Assembly (NCBI GenBank): GCA_951802425.1
Contig: OX637797.1
Span: 3,906,001 to 3,970,000 of the forward strand
DNA: 64,000 nucleotides
Direction of reading: 5' to 3'
Origin: Clavaria fumosa
Lineage: Eukaryota > Basidiomycota > Agaricomycetes > Agaricales > Clavariaceae
Positions 32,400 through 42,901 of the stretch are shown one piece after another (the stretch's first letter is position 1; the number at the start of each line of letters is the position of its first letter). The position numbers and the translations under genes were made by a program. The notes below the pieces were generated by a model. That model worked only from the letters and a program-made list of their open reading frames with translations. It was not told the DNA's origin and did not search any database.

Positions 32400-32800
32400 T
32401 CATTAGAGGATTTAGAACAGGATTTGCAATGTTTAGAGTTGGGCTAGACCATCTTAGCACTAGCTTGAGTAACTGAGAATTCACTAGATCTTGCCAATCT
32501 CATCTAGAATAAGATGAGAGTTTCCTAGAGGAGGTTTGCAGCAATTAGATCATAACTAGATTTTGCTAGAATAAGTTTAGAGGAATTTAGAACTAGGTTT
32601 GCAGCCATTAGATCATGGCTAGATTTTGCCAATCTCATCTAGAATAAGTTTAGAGTGTTTTAGAACTAGATTTGCAACTTATAGACTTGTGCTAGAGCTC
32701 TTTTTGATAGCCTAGACTGTATTAGAAGGATTAGATCAGATTTAGACTGCATTAGAAGGATTAGATCAAATTTAGACTGCATTAGATCATGTCTAGCAAA
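32400..32800. repeat. ~100 bp AT-rich tandem repeat
   Basis: Three diverged units share ATTAGATCAT..CTAGATTTTGC, CAATCTCATCTAGAATAAG and TTAGAACTAG..TTTGCA. A shorter unit (ATTAGAAGGATTAGATCA) is repeated at 32720-32785. Confidence 0.7.
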
Positions 32801-32879
32801 GGAGGTTTTCCCTGATGAACATGAATTTGCACTCCAAGAAGCATGCACAGACTGTGGTGAGGTGTCTAGTCCAGCAGTG

Positions 32880-33118
32880 GTTAACTGTAAAGACAGTAAG
32901 CTAAATCTCAGTCTCAAAAGAGAGAACTAAATTCATTTGCCTGTAAAGACAGTAAGCTAAATCTAAGGACAGGCTATTAGTTAGGACTGATATAGTGAAT
33001 GTAATGGGAGTCATACCTCAGTCTCGAAAGAGAGAACTGAGGTTAGGTGGTGCGAGCGTCAGGTAATATGTATGTTATGTAATGTTGCCCGATATGGGTG
33101 AACCTCCCATATCCAACA
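32880..33118 (-). repeat. Probable Copia 3' LTR (start at 33118, end uncertain)
   Basis: Just past the Copia stop on the minus strand the sequence TGTTGGATATGGGAGG begins, a usual start for Copia LTRs. Inside are two copies of a TTCTCTCTTTCGAGACTGAG-type word and two of ATTTAGCTTACTGTCTTTAC. The 5' partner LTR is not in the window, because the element is cut at 35115. Confidence 0.45.
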
Positions 33119-33124
33119 CGCCCA

Positions 33125-35115
33125 CTCGAACTTATGTGGGCAACATCAATCCCATCCTCTTCACGAACGCCTCATGCTTTGGTTGTGACAATCCCTTGGT
33201 GAAGGCATCTGCAGCCTGGTCATTTGTTGGTATGTACTCAGGTGCGATGTCTCCCATCTCATAGTGGTGTCGCATGTGGTGGTAACAGACTTCAATGTGC
33301 TTTGTTTTTTTGTGGAAGACGGGGTTTTTGGCAAGTGCGATTGCTCCCTGGTTGTCGACCATCAGTCGCGTTGCCCCCTGCGGCTCTTCACCCAGCTCCA
33401 GGAGCATCTGACGGAGCCATAGTGCTTCGTTCGTGGCGAGCGCTCCAGCAATGTATTCAGCTTCCGTGCTGGACTGAGTGACAAGCTTCTGTTTTCGTGA
33501 AATCCAGGCAACGGCTCCGCCCCTGAGTAGAAAGGCAAACCACGTCGGTCATTGGCGTCGTTGGCCCAGTCTGCATCCGCATAGCCGATGAGTTCTAACA
33601 CTCCATTTGATCCACTGAGAACAAGCTTCGCATCCGTTGTTTTTCTCAGGTAGTGGAAAATGCGTTTGAGTGCATTAAGGTGTTGCTCACCGGGGGTAGC
33701 GGCATGCTGGCTGAGCGTTTGGATGGCATAGGCGAGATCCAGGCGAGTGCCGAGCATAGCGTACATTATCGCACCTAGCTGACTCTGGTATGGCTGTGGG
33801 TCGAACTCCGCCTTTTCAAGCTTTTCCAATTTGAAGTTGACAGGGATGGGAGTGCTGATGGGATGGCAATCGTGCATCCCATAACGCTTGAGAATGTCCT
33901 CGATGTACTGCCGTTGGGACAGCGAGATTGTACGTAGCCTTCTATCACAGGTCACCTCCATATTGAGTATCCAGCAGGCTTCTCCCAGGTCTGTGATCTT
34001 GAATGCTGCACTGACCTTCCGTTTGCACTCTTCAAGGAGCTTGTAGCAGTTAGAGAAGAGAAGCATGTCATCAACATAGACCGCAACAATGATAATTGCT
34101 CCATTTGCACGTTGGTGGAAGACAGCATAGTCAGATTCAAGACGGGTGAGGCCTAAGCTGAGAAATTCTGCGAGGAGCTTAGCGTACCACTCGCGGCTCG
34201 CTTGTTTGAGGCCATAGATAGACTTCTTTAGCTTCCAAACGTTGGCTTTGTCTCGAAAGCTGGGTGGGCAATGCACGAAGATTTCCTCCTTCAACTCGCC
34301 ATGGAGAAAAGCTGTCTTATTATAACGTCTAACTGATGGATCTCAAGGTCATAGTGCGCAGCGAGGGCCAGTAAGATCCGAATGGTTGTGAATTTGACAA
34401 CTGGGGCAAAGGTCTCATCAAAATCCAGACCAGGGACTTGTGCATAGCCCTTTGTGACGACTCGTGCTTTGTACCTGGTGATTTTGCCATTAGGACCACG
34501 CTTCGTCTTAAAAACCCACTTGCTTGGGATGACTTTTCTATCTGGTTGGGGCTCTACAACTTCATAAGTGTTCATCTTTTGGAGAGACGCTAGTTCGGCT
34601 GCGCAGGCCTCAAGCCACTGTGCCGCATTGGCACTCCTCATTGCCTCCCCATAGGTGGATGGGTCCTCATCAAGAGACGTTCTTGCTGCATGCGCCATTG
34701 GCTCAGTCCCATACGCTGACTCATCATCAGCGCCCACTCGCCCTGTGACACCTTGTGAGTCAGTTTGTTTCTTCCACCCATACGACGTGATGTTGTACCG
34801 TGCATCATCGTCTGCGATGGGTGCTCTGCGAATCCGACTCGAGCGGCGTGGCTCTGGGACGTCTGTAGAGGGCAGAGGGAGCTCCAGTGGTGGTAGGGCT
34901 TCCGGAGGTGCGTATTCATTTGTGGGGCCCTCGCCTGTGTCTGGCTTGTCGTCTGGAGCTGCCAGCTGCTCATCGGGGTCAGAATCAGACAGGTAATGGG
35001 GATCTGTGTCAAGGGCAATGCGTGAGGGTAGGTCTCCATTGTTCTCATCGAAGATAACGTTGCAAGACTCGACAATACAACCTGCATCAGCAAACCTCGA
35101 ATTGTCTTGACCCAC
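33125..35115 (-). pseudogene. Copia pol: reverse transcriptase and RNase H
   Basis: From 35115 the frame reads the end of the integrase region (VESCNVIFDEN), an acidic linker, and the RT entry (AAQWLEACAAELASLQKMNT, VIPSKWVFKTKRGPNGK). A 5-base insertion near 34320 (in the DVKTAFLHGEL block) shifts the frame. The frame from 34294 has IYGLKQASREWY, the YVDD box in VAVYVDDMLLFS, and the RNase H block YADADWANDANDRRG. A second frameshift near 33500 precedes NPVFHKKTKHIEVCYHHMRH and PTNDQAADAFTKGL, the usual end. Gag, protease and most of integrase are missing. Not functional. Confidence 0.88.
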
Positions 35116-35385
35116 CTTGACTGTCTTGACAAATTGGTCAAGACAGTCAAGAAAGTCAAGACATGTATTTTATCTTGGAGAGTGTTGTAGTCAAGAACTA
35201 ATAAGATGGTCAAGACTAATAAGAAAATCAACACATGTATTTTATCTTGGAGAGTATTGTAGTCAAGGATATGCTAAGAAATCAAGAGCCAATAAGTTGG
35301 TCAAGACCAATAAGAAACAATTGTAGTCAAGAGCCAATAAGATGATCAAGACTAATTAGAAAACAAGCAGTAAAAAATATGTCAA
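35116..35385. repeat. Hairpin and TCAAGAC tandem repeat at the Copia break
   Basis: A perfect 15 bp stem (35116-35130 and 35137-35151, CTTGACTGTCTTGAC) with a 6-base loop abuts the broken Copia end. It is followed by TCAAGACATGTATTTTATC-type units, the longest about 80 bp and present twice. Confidence 0.8.
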
Positions 35386-35599
35386 GAAGCTATCTCAAAA
35401 GCATGGTGATCAATGAACTTATTTACATAGTAGCTACAAAAGACATCAACATCAGCAAAACCTGAATTGGACTTCAAAAGAAATTTCAACATAAGCACCA
35501 GACCCTGGTAGCAGCATGTATGAATTGGTTCTCATTACCATTTTCCAGTGTTGTATGTATTCCTCTGATTTAGAACACCTAGAATGATATATGGCCAAT
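35386..35599. other. No gene recognised
   Basis: AT-rich, unique-looking sequence between the TCAAGAC repeat and the ~60 bp tandem array. Confidence 0.5.
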
Positions 35600-35785
35600 T
35601 GTAATCACAAGGTAGCCACTCCACTTGTCCCATACATTAGCACCTCTGTTCACTGGCTGATTGCATGGTACATTGACTGCTCTAATTGACCCATCCATTG
35701 GCATCTCTGATTGACTGGCTGGCTGCATGATACATTAAGTGTTCTAATTATGCCATGCATTGACCCCTCTGATTCAATGGCTAAT
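35600..35785. repeat. ~60 bp tandem array, left part
   Basis: Units contain ACTGGCTGATTGCATG, ATACATTGACTGCTCTAATT and CCATACATTGGCATCTCTG. The array continues at 42670-43080, so the LINE between was inserted into it. Confidence 0.85.
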
Positions 35786-36348
35786 TTTTTATTTTATTTT
35801 ATTTTTATTTTTTTCCTATTTTATACTCTGTTGGGGCATTGCCCTATGTTCGAGTTTACATGTAGTTAGTCTACTTCTATAGAATATTTTCATTTGGTTC
35901 GATCTGGTCATGTGCGGGGGTCAACGCTGAGCGTCGACCTGCGCGGAAGTCCGCGACGGTGTGATGAGGGTATGATGGGGTGTGGAGTTGATGTCTTTAT
36001 AGTACAGCATGTGGTTGGTGGGGGTCTGCAGTGTCTAGAAGGTGATCTGTCGGGTGCGTTAAAAAACCCCATTCTTCTTTGGGGAAAAAGCTACCGGCAG
36101 TCGTTCGAAGGTTGAAAGCGTCTACAGCACTATCAGTAAGGTGTGAGGTGTGAGAGATGCGGGGGGAGAGAGGGGGAGAGGGGGGGGAGAGGGGGAGAGG
36201 GGGAGGGCCGCGGGGGGGTGGTGGTAGTGTCGGTGGTGGTGGGGGTCCGGGTTCGGGTTCGGGGTCGGAGTTAAGGGCATCGTCGTCATCATCCTCATTG
36301 TTGTTATGGTGCGTCTATTGTCAAGTGTCCCGTGTCCGGTGTCGCATG

Positions 36349-39300
36349 TCATGCGTCGAGTGTCGTGTGTCGTGTGTGTAAGTCGTGTGAGCCATTCGTC
36401 GTGTGTCGAAATCTTCTTGTCTTTCCTATGTATTTGAATAGGTATTTTATGGCCGTTTGGTTCGTAAGTAGTTTGGTTATTGATCGTGCGTCGCGTCCTA
36501 TCTCCAGTTGTAGTTGCTCTTGTAGGTGTCGAAGGCCAGGGCATTTGATCAGGAAGTGTATGACCGTTTCTTCTTCTTCTTCGCATATCGGGCAGAGTGG
36601 GGTCTGACTGTTGCCCGTCCTGTGTAGGTATTTGTTGAGGGCGATGTGTCCGGAGCGTAGTTGTAGAAGCATTGCTGCCTGTTTGCGGGGGAGGGCTTTT
36701 GTGAGTGTGAGGAATTGCTGCGACGGTAGGGAGTTATCAATCTTAGCCGTTCTCGCGTATCTCGGCGATGCCCTCCAGGCCTTCCTCGCCCTTTCCTTGA
36801 TTTTTGTCTCGTAGGTTTGTTTGGTGGCCGCTTTGTTTGTCGGTAGGGGATGTCGCAGGTACTTGGGCAGGTGTTGTCGCCCCGATGTTGTGCCTGCCGC
36901 GGCCTGTTTCGCTAGGGCATCCGCCGCCTCGTTGCCTGCTATTCCTTCGTGTCCTGGTGTCCATACGATCTCACATATGAAGCCGCCCGCTTTGGAATGC
37001 GCCTTGTTTATTAGATTGATGAACTCATCGACTAGCGCATGTCCGGACGTGGGCTTTTGCAGCATTGTCGCTTGGATGGCCGCCTGGTTGTCGGTCGCAA
37101 TTACGGCCGAGGCGAAGGGCGTGGTTTCTGTAATTAGTAGTTGTGCTGCTAGAATCAATCCTGTTACTTCTGCGTTGTATACCGTATGTCTGGTGGCGTT
37201 CCCGAGGTGGTATTGTAGGATTCGGTCTGGTCGTCCTTCTCTTACCGACGTGGCTGCCGCTCCTATTCCCCCATTATGGCCCGAGCCATCTGTGAAGATC
37301 TTGATGTCCGCAGTATGTTCTCTTATGCGTTGTGTTGCGTCCTCCTTATTCTGGTCAATCTGAACTGTGTACCTTGGGACATACTTTGGTCCGCATCGGG
37401 TGGTTTCGATAGTCTCCATCTTGTCCGGGTTCAGTCTTGGATGTGCAGCCGTAAGGGTGTGAAGAGGGGTGCGATGGTGTTTTACCTGGGCTTGGCGCGC
37501 CCTGCGGATGTGTTGGTGTATCGGATTGCTCTCTGGTAGGGTTGTCATCCTTATTAGTGCTCTGTAGCGTACCTTTTCCAGGATTAGGTGGAAAGGGGGG
37601 ACGTTGGCATGTGCTTCGAGGACGTCGGTGGCGGTGGTCCTGAGTGCTCCCAGTAACAGTAGCGCCTGCCTGTGGATTCCGGTGAGTTTTCCGATGCGCC
37701 CGGTGTATTTGGTCTGGCATTGTCCTGGGGCTCGGTTGGGGGGGGTTGCCCAGACGTCCGCCGCATACAAGATCTTCGGTATGCATACTGCAGTGTATAG
37801 TCGGCGTGCTAGGTGGAGGGGGATGCCCCGCGTTGGCTTGGCGATGCGCCTGCATTGGATGGCCCAGTCCGCGCCTTCGGCGATGGCCGCTGATGCTTGC
37901 TCTGCCCAGCTGAGGGATTGGTGTATCGTGACTCCGAGGAATTTTGTCGTTTGTACCGGTTTGATTAGGATGTCTTGTATCTGTATGGCAGGTCTGACAA
38001 TCGGTTGTCTTTTCCTGGGCTGGAATGGTCGTGGCTCTTGACGCCGCGAGAATCCGATTAGGGCGAATTTCGAGATCTCAAACTCACAATTGTGTGTCCT
38101 TGCCCAATGAAGCACTCCGTTTTCCTTCTCCATCTCGCTCTTGATCTTGCTGTTCGCCTCTTGGAAGTTGGCTCCTTGTGCGATTATTACTAGGTCGTCT
38201 ATGTATCCACTTGCCATTATGTCATTGGATCGTTTGGCCATTGGGGCTTCCAGCGCCGGGGAGTTGTATAGGATGTAGCAGATGGGGGAGAGGGGGCATC
38301 CTTGGTCTAGGCCTGCATGTATGTCGAGGGGGTCTGACCTGTAGTCATCGAAAGCGATTACTGTTTTTCGTCCCTGTAGTTTTGTGGCGATCCAGTCCAT
38401 GTATTCTCTGGGTATTCCTCGCATCCGCATGTCGTGCCGCAGGGTGTCGATGTCCACCGAGGGGAAAGCGCCCTTGACGTCTAGAAAGAGGGCTGAGGCT
38501 ACCTTACCTACCCGCCATGCGTCTTGTACAAATTTCACCACTAGGTGAATGGCATCAGTGGTCGTCCTGCCTGGCCTCCCTCCAAAGTGTTGTCTCGGTA
38601 GTAGGTTATATTTTTCCGTAATGTACGTTAAGTCTTCTGCCACCGCCATGGACAGGGGTTTTGCGATCGTGCGTAGTAGCACGATGGGGCGGTAGGCCTT
38701 GGGCACGGTGTAGTCCGGTTGTCCAGGTTTTCGTAGGACCACAGAGTCGTATTCCTTCCAGTGTTTAGGGTAGACCCCTAGTTCGAAAGTCGCCCTGTAA
38801 ATCGGGAGCAAGTGGGGGATGATTAGCGCTGCAGATTTCTTTAGTACTACATTTGCAATGTCGCCACTCATCACTGCTTTGAATGGTTTAATCTTTGCTA
38901 TGGCTCGGTATACTTGTGCTTCGGTTATTGGTCGGAATCTGCATATTGGGTCCGGGTATGCCGCCTCGTCGGGGACCATGGGCATCGCCGGTGGGGGGGG
39001 AAAGAAAGTGTGGTGTAGGATTTGGCTCTTGCGCTCATTTGTGTGTGCGTGTGTCTCCTGATTTCCTGTGTTCTGTGCTCGCACATCTTGAAGGTTGGGG
39101 ATTCGAGTTCGGCCTCCATCTGATGACAGTGTTGAGATTAGTCTGTGCGCGTCCCATACCTCGGGGTCTGCTAGTTCCTCGATCCGTCTCTCCCAGTGTT
39201 CACGCTTTGTCCTTCTGATCATCTGGGAGTAATCGTTTTTGATCCTTCGCCATTCTTCATGTGCGGGGTGTGTTGGGGTGAGACGGGCGCGGTAGGCGCG

Positions 39301-40341
39301 GGAGCTGGCCCGACGGGCGAGCCGTCTTGTCTCCGACAGCTCTGGCGTCCACCATCTTCTTGCGTAAGGTGATGGTTTTATGAAGGGGACCGTTTTGTCT
39401 ACTGTGGTCTGGATGGCTGATTCGAGGTTTCTAACGGTCCTGTCGAACTGCTGGGGAGTTATGATTTTCCGAGGGGGGGGCAGTTCACTCAGCATGTTTG
39501 ACAGTTCTTCCCGGAATGTCTTCCAGTCTACATTTCTCCAGTTTCGCTTCGGGGCGGTCTCCTGTGTGGGAGGGGTTACGTCGAGTATGCTAATGATGGG
39601 GAGGTGGTCCGTCTTCGGGGGTCGTCTCCCTGGGTCTACGTTACACCTAATAAAGGCGTCCGCTATCGCTTCTGATGCAAATACATTGTCTGGTCTCGTC
39701 CAGTTTTTTGTGGACGACTGTTCAAGTGTGGGAATGTCTTTTGGGAGTATCATCTGTAAGTTTTGTGCCGCGATTAGCTCTAGCAGGGGCTGCGCAAGTC
39801 TTAGCGCATCGGGGGTGAAGAGGTGGTGGTTCCGCTCTTCCTCCCATAGCGGGTGGTGGCGGTTGAAGTCGCCGAGCAAGATAACATTGTCTGGGAGTAC
39901 CGGTGGGTTGTTGGGGGTGGGTGGGAGGGAGGCGTCCGTTGCGCTTATGAACCAGTTATGGAGGGTGTCAGTGGCCTGTGAGTGTTCGCAGTCGTTATAT
40001 ACGTTGATGATCTTGATTGTTCCAAATTCGCCCCAGATTTGTATGCCTGATATGTCGGGTGAGTTTATGCGTAAGTCCATCCAGTTTGACGTGGGGATTC
40101 TCGGGCTGACTAGTATGACAGATCGCGTAGTGTGTTGTCCTCGGTAGTGAGTGGGTGGTAGCACAGTCGTCCAGTTTCGTGCTGCTCTGGTGTTGTTTAA
40201 GAAGTCGAGCCAGGGCTCCTGTATCGCACATATGTCGAAGGCGTTGGGATTTAGGCTGTTGATCGTGTGCGCCTGGTCAGGGGATTTCCTACAATTCTGC
40301 TGCCATATCTTGAGTTGGTTTGCGTGCGTTCTCATGGTCAT
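36349..40341 (-). CDS. LINE ORF2: endonuclease, reverse transcriptase, RNase H, 1330 aa
   Basis: The N-terminal endonuclease/phosphatase-fold domain (about 1-255) shows KIWQQNCRKS, CAIQEPW, GDFNRHHPLW (157-166) and TDHLPI (244-249). The RT (about 470-760) has IKPFKAVMSGDI, FLDVKGAFPSVD, GLDQGCPLSPICY and the catalytic YIDD (713-716). RNase H (about 1012-1145) has FTDGSG (1016), NAEVTGL, ATDNQAA and TPGHEGIAGNEAAD (1128-1141). A C-terminal CX2CX8HX4C finger begins at residue 1250 (CPIC). The layout is that of Tad-type LINEs, whose protein nicks DNA and primes reverse transcription at the cut. The start codon overlaps the ORF1 stop as ATGA, which points to translation by termination-reinitiation. 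Confidence 0.93.
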   Translation of the reverse strand: MTMRTHANQLKIWQQNCRKSPDQAHTINSLNPNAFDICAIQEPWLDFLNNTRAARNWTTVLPPTHYRGQHTTRSVILVSPRIPTSNWMDLRINSPDISGIQIWGEFGTIKIINVYNDCEHSQATDTLHNWFISATDASLPPTPNNPPVLPDNVILLGDFNRHHPLWEEERNHHLFTPDALRLAQPLLELIAAQNLQMILPKDIPTLEQSSTKNWTRPDNVFASEAIADAFIRCNVDPGRRPPKTDHLPIISILDVTPPTQETAPKRNWRNVDWKTFREELSNMLSELPPPRKIITPQQFDRTVRNLESAIQTTVDKTVPFIKPSPYARRWWTPELSETRRLARRASSRAYRARLTPTHPAHEEWRRIKNDYSQMIRRTKREHWERRIEELADPEVWDAHRLISTLSSDGGRTRIPNLQDVRAQNTGNQETHAHTNERKSQILHHTFFPPPPAMPMVPDEAAYPDPICRFRPITEAQVYRAIAKIKPFKAVMSGDIANVVLKKSAALIIPHLLPIYRATFELGVYPKHWKEYDSVVLRKPGQPDYTVPKAYRPIVLLRTIAKPLSMAVAEDLTYITEKYNLLPRQHFGGRPGRTTTDAIHLVVKFVQDAWRVGKVASALFLDVKGAFPSVDIDTLRHDMRMRGIPREYMDWIATKLQGRKTVIAFDDYRSDPLDIHAGLDQGCPLSPICYILYNSPALEAPMAKRSNDIMASGYIDDLVIIAQGANFQEANSKIKSEMEKENGVLHWARTHNCEFEISKFALIGFSRRQEPRPFQPRKRQPIVRPAIQIQDILIKPVQTTKFLGVTIHQSLSWAEQASAAIAEGADWAIQCRRIAKPTRGIPLHLARRLYTAVCIPKILYAADVWATPPNRAPGQCQTKYTGRIGKLTGIHRQALLLLGALRTTATDVLEAHANVPPFHLILEKVRYRALIRMTTLPESNPIHQHIRRARQAQVKHHRTPLHTLTAAHPRLNPDKMETIETTRCGPKYVPRYTVQIDQNKEDATQRIREHTADIKIFTDGSGHNGGIGAAATSVREGRPDRILQYHLGNATRHTVYNAEVTGLILAAQLLITETTPFASAVIATDNQAAIQATMLQKPTSGHALVDEFINLINKAHSKAGGFICEIVWTPGHEGIAGNEAADALAKQAAAGTTSGRQHLPKYLRHPLPTNKAATKQTYETKIKERARKAWRASPRYARTAKIDNSLPSQQFLTLTKALPRKQAAMLLQLRSGHIALNKYLHRTGNSQTPLCPICEEEEETVIHFLIKCPGLRHLQEQLQLEIGRDARSITKLLTNQTAIKYLFKYIGKTRRFRHTTNGSHDLHTRHTTLDA

Positions 40342-42524
40342 GTTGAGGTGTTGGGGGGGTTTCCTGTCATTTGTGAGTTAAAAAAGAAATCTATTGTGGC
40401 TTGTGTCCTTGGCAGGTTGGGGGTGTTCGTGTTCGCGTTTGTGTTCGTGTTCGTGACTGTATTCGCGTTCGCCGTGTTTGATGGGTTCGCCGTGTTCTCC
40501 GGTGTTGGTGTCGGCGGTGGTGGTGGCCGTGGTGGTCGTTCTGATCGTGCTGGTAGGGCAGGTAGTCGGGCTGGTCGCGCTTGTCGTGGTGGGGGAGGGA
40601 TCATCCTAGGTATGGGGGGTGCGGTGTCTCTTGCAGCGTTCCGTGGCAGGGGACGGAAGGGGGGGAGGGGCGTGTTCTGGGCATGACCGTGACCACGGTC
40701 GCGGTTGTGGTTCCTATCATCTTGCAGGTTTCTACGTCCATCTTCCCAGTGCGCCTGGGGTGTTATTCTCCCTCGGGGGTTGGGAGGGGGCCATTGCGGT
40801 GGGTCCATCTCTTGTAAGTTCGTCCTTCTTAGGAGTCGGGCGTTGACAAAGCCTCCGAAGGTGTTGTTCTCCCGTTCGTTGTTGAGTGTCGCCTCTGCTC
40901 CTGTGCGTTCCCATGTTGCTGGGTCCTCGTTTACTGGGAAGTACCTGTAGCGGTTCTCTGGTCGCCTCTCCATGATCTTGTGACATTCCCTCTTGAAGGT
41001 GGGGCAGTCGCGGTCGCTTGCTGCGTGTCCGTGCGCTTGGCAGTTGTGGCATGATTTTTGGTTCGGGCTGGCTGTGCATTCCGTTATCTTGTGTGGGCCC
41101 GCGCACCTGGGACAGACATCATGTATCCATTTGCAGTCCACTGCGAAGTGAAACGGTGTGAATGCTTGGCATTTCATGCATCGTCTGGGCTCGTATATGC
41201 TCTTCCTGCATTGTATCTTCTTGCCCTCGATGACTAGGCCTTGACTGATCGCTCGGTTGGCATGTTGGGGGTTACGGAAAGACATGAGGACGAAGGCGGT
41301 GCGTTGTCCGGGCGTCCTGCGTGCGACGTCTTTAATGTATTTGGCTTCTGCGATTTCTGCGGTTGGGAGGTTGTTGTCCTGCTCTATTGTAGTTAGTGCG
41401 TCTCTAGAGTCTGGGTCAAAGGTCACCGGGACGTATTCCAAAATCACGTCGTAGCCTCTCTCTCTGATTTGGATTGCGTCTTCGTATTGGCCTGTAAAGG
41501 CTTGTCTTATGTGGCTTTGCTGGAGCCACTGGGCGGCTTCCTCTGATGCTGTGAGGTATAGTATGGCTCCTCGCCGTAGGGGTTGCGCTCCGACAAAGAT
41601 GTGTTCGTTGTCCGGTCTTCCTTCGGTTTCCGCGCCCATCCTTTCAACTGCCTCGTTGGCCTTGTCGATTAGTTGACGTTCTGTCATGGCCTGGGTGGAC
41701 GATTGATGCCCGTCGATGTCAGCACGCGGTCTGGTGTGGATTATTACTTGTCTCGCTCTGTCTTGGGTCATGGCTATGGCCTCTGCGTGTCCGGGGTGGG
41801 GTTGAGTGAGTCGTATTTGTTGGGGTCGTTGGGTACCGTTTCGTAGTGCGTTTGCGTATGTTTCTGGGGCGTTTGGTGGTGGGGGGGTGCCTTGTGTGGG
41901 TTGCAGTGGAGTTAAGGTTGGTGGGGCCGTATCTGGCGCCCTATGCGTGATGGTGCGTAGTGCTGCTTCGGCTCTTTCTGCCAGGTCGACTGCGGCGCTT
42001 CCGATTAAGTCGGTGGTCTCGCGAGTCCGATTTCTGATATCTGCAGTGGCGTTTGTCTGAGCGATGGTAGCGTTCTCAAGTCTTTCCAGGGTTTGCCTGG
42101 CGTTCTCCGCGATTTCTGTAAGCCTGTCAAGGGGGGCACTCACTGTTTCTGTCAGGTGATTGGCAATCTCTTCGATAATTTGGTTGGTTTGGACTGATTG
42201 TAGGAGGGTCGCGATTGCTAGCATTGCGTCTGCTGTAGTTTTGGGGATTCTGGTTCCGGCGTGTATAGTTTGTCTGATGGCTGTAGCGATGTCGGTGACT
42301 GTGATTAGTCCTTCGGTTAGCTGGACGCCAGCCTTTTGAAGTGTCTCTCTTGCTGCAGCTATATGCTGGGCTTCTTTGTTCCGGTTTTGACCTACTGCTG
42401 GGTTGCTGGCGCTAAGGGAGGGGGCAGCAGGGTCGGGGGGCTGGGGTGGTGATGCGCGCGCTGTCGGTGGTGCCAACGCGTCGCTTCCTGGGTCCGCCGG
42501 GGCTTCCCCACGATTTTTCGACAT
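40338..42524 (-). CDS. LINE ORF1: RNA-binding Gag-like protein, 728 aa
   Basis: The ATG at 42524 opens a protein with a disordered Pro/Ala-rich start, a long amphipathic/coiled segment (about 45-220: ETLQKAGVQLTEGLITVTD, DRLTEIAENARQTLERLENA) and a mixed alpha-beta domain (HVFVG-like HIFVGAQPLRRGAILYLTAS). Three Cys-rich knuckles follow in a row (CMKCQAFTPFHFAVDC, CPRCAGPHKITEC, CHNCQAHGHAASDRDC) and then a Pro/Arg-rich tail. It resembles ORF1 of other fungal LINEs, which coats the RNA. It is related to the broken ORF1 at 21374-26250. Confidence 0.9.
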   Translation of the reverse strand: MSKNRGEAPADPGSDALAPPTARASPPQPPDPAAPSLSASNPAVGQNRNKEAQHIAAARETLQKAGVQLTEGLITVTDIATAIRQTIHAGTRIPKTTADAMLAIATLLQSVQTNQIIEEIANHLTETVSAPLDRLTEIAENARQTLERLENATIAQTNATADIRNRTRETTDLIGSAAVDLAERAEAALRTITHRAPDTAPPTLTPLQPTQGTPPPPNAPETYANALRNGTQRPQQIRLTQPHPGHAEAIAMTQDRARQVIIHTRPRADIDGHQSSTQAMTERQLIDKANEAVERMGAETEGRPDNEHIFVGAQPLRRGAILYLTASEEAAQWLQQSHIRQAFTGQYEDAIQIRERGYDVILEYVPVTFDPDSRDALTTIEQDNNLPTAEIAEAKYIKDVARRTPGQRTAFVLMSFRNPQHANRAISQGLVIEGKKIQCRKSIYEPRRCMKCQAFTPFHFAVDCKWIHDVCPRCAGPHKITECTASPNQKSCHNCQAHGHAASDRDCPTFKRECHKIMERRPENRYRYFPVNEDPATWERTGAEATLNNERENNTFGGFVNARLLRRTNLQEMDPPQWPPPNPRGRITPQAHWEDGRRNLQDDRNHNRDRGHGHAQNTPLPPFRPLPRNAARDTAPPIPRMIPPPPRQARPARLPALPARSERPPRPPPPPTPTPENTANPSNTANANTVTNTNTNANTNTPNLPRTQATIDFFFNSQMTGNPPNTST

Positions 42525-42669
42525 TTTTCGGTTTCCCGAGAGGGTATGCAGTATAGTAGCGGTTAGGCTAAGCTAGGGGATTATAGAGGACTATTGTACT
42601 AGGCAATTTTGTGAGTCTCGTAGTTTTTGTCGCGTGTGTTGATGTGGTTGCCTAGAAAGGAAGCCCTCC

Positions 42670-42901
42670 CAATGGCTAATACATGGCCACCTCTAGTTGT
42701 ATGATACATTGACCACTCTAGTCAAATAGCCAATATATTAACTGCTCTAATTGTCCCATACATGAGCACCTCTTATCCACTGGCTGATTGCATGATACAT
42801 TGACTGCTCTAATTGTCCCATACATTGGCATCTCTGGTTGACTGACTCATTGTATGATACACCAAGTCTTCTAATCATACCATGCATTGACTCTTCTGAT
42901 T
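42670..42901. repeat. ~60 bp tandem array, right part
   Basis: Same units as 35600-35785, split by the LINE. It runs on into the left arm of the palindrome that starts at 42902. Confidence 0.85.

Larger units (their letters stand above)
35786..42669 (-). mobile_element. Full-length Tad-type LINE, 6.9 kb
   Basis: An 11 bp direct repeat CAATGGCTAAT flanks it (35775-35785 and 42670-42680). The same word stands uninterrupted in another unit of the host array at 42902, which confirms the empty site. On the minus strand the parts are a ~145 bp 5' UTR starting GGGAGGGC, ORF1 (728 aa), ORF2 (1330 aa), a ~560 bp 3' UTR with a CT-rich tract, a GGGCAATGCCCC hairpin and an A/T-rich tail (AAATAAAAT). Both ORFs are open, so this copy may be competent. 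Confidence 0.92.

Noticed and set aside
36122..36586. Pro/Thr-rich minus-strand frame beyond the LINE ORF2 stop
   Set aside because: It covers the CT-rich 3' UTR in another frame; composition explains its openness.
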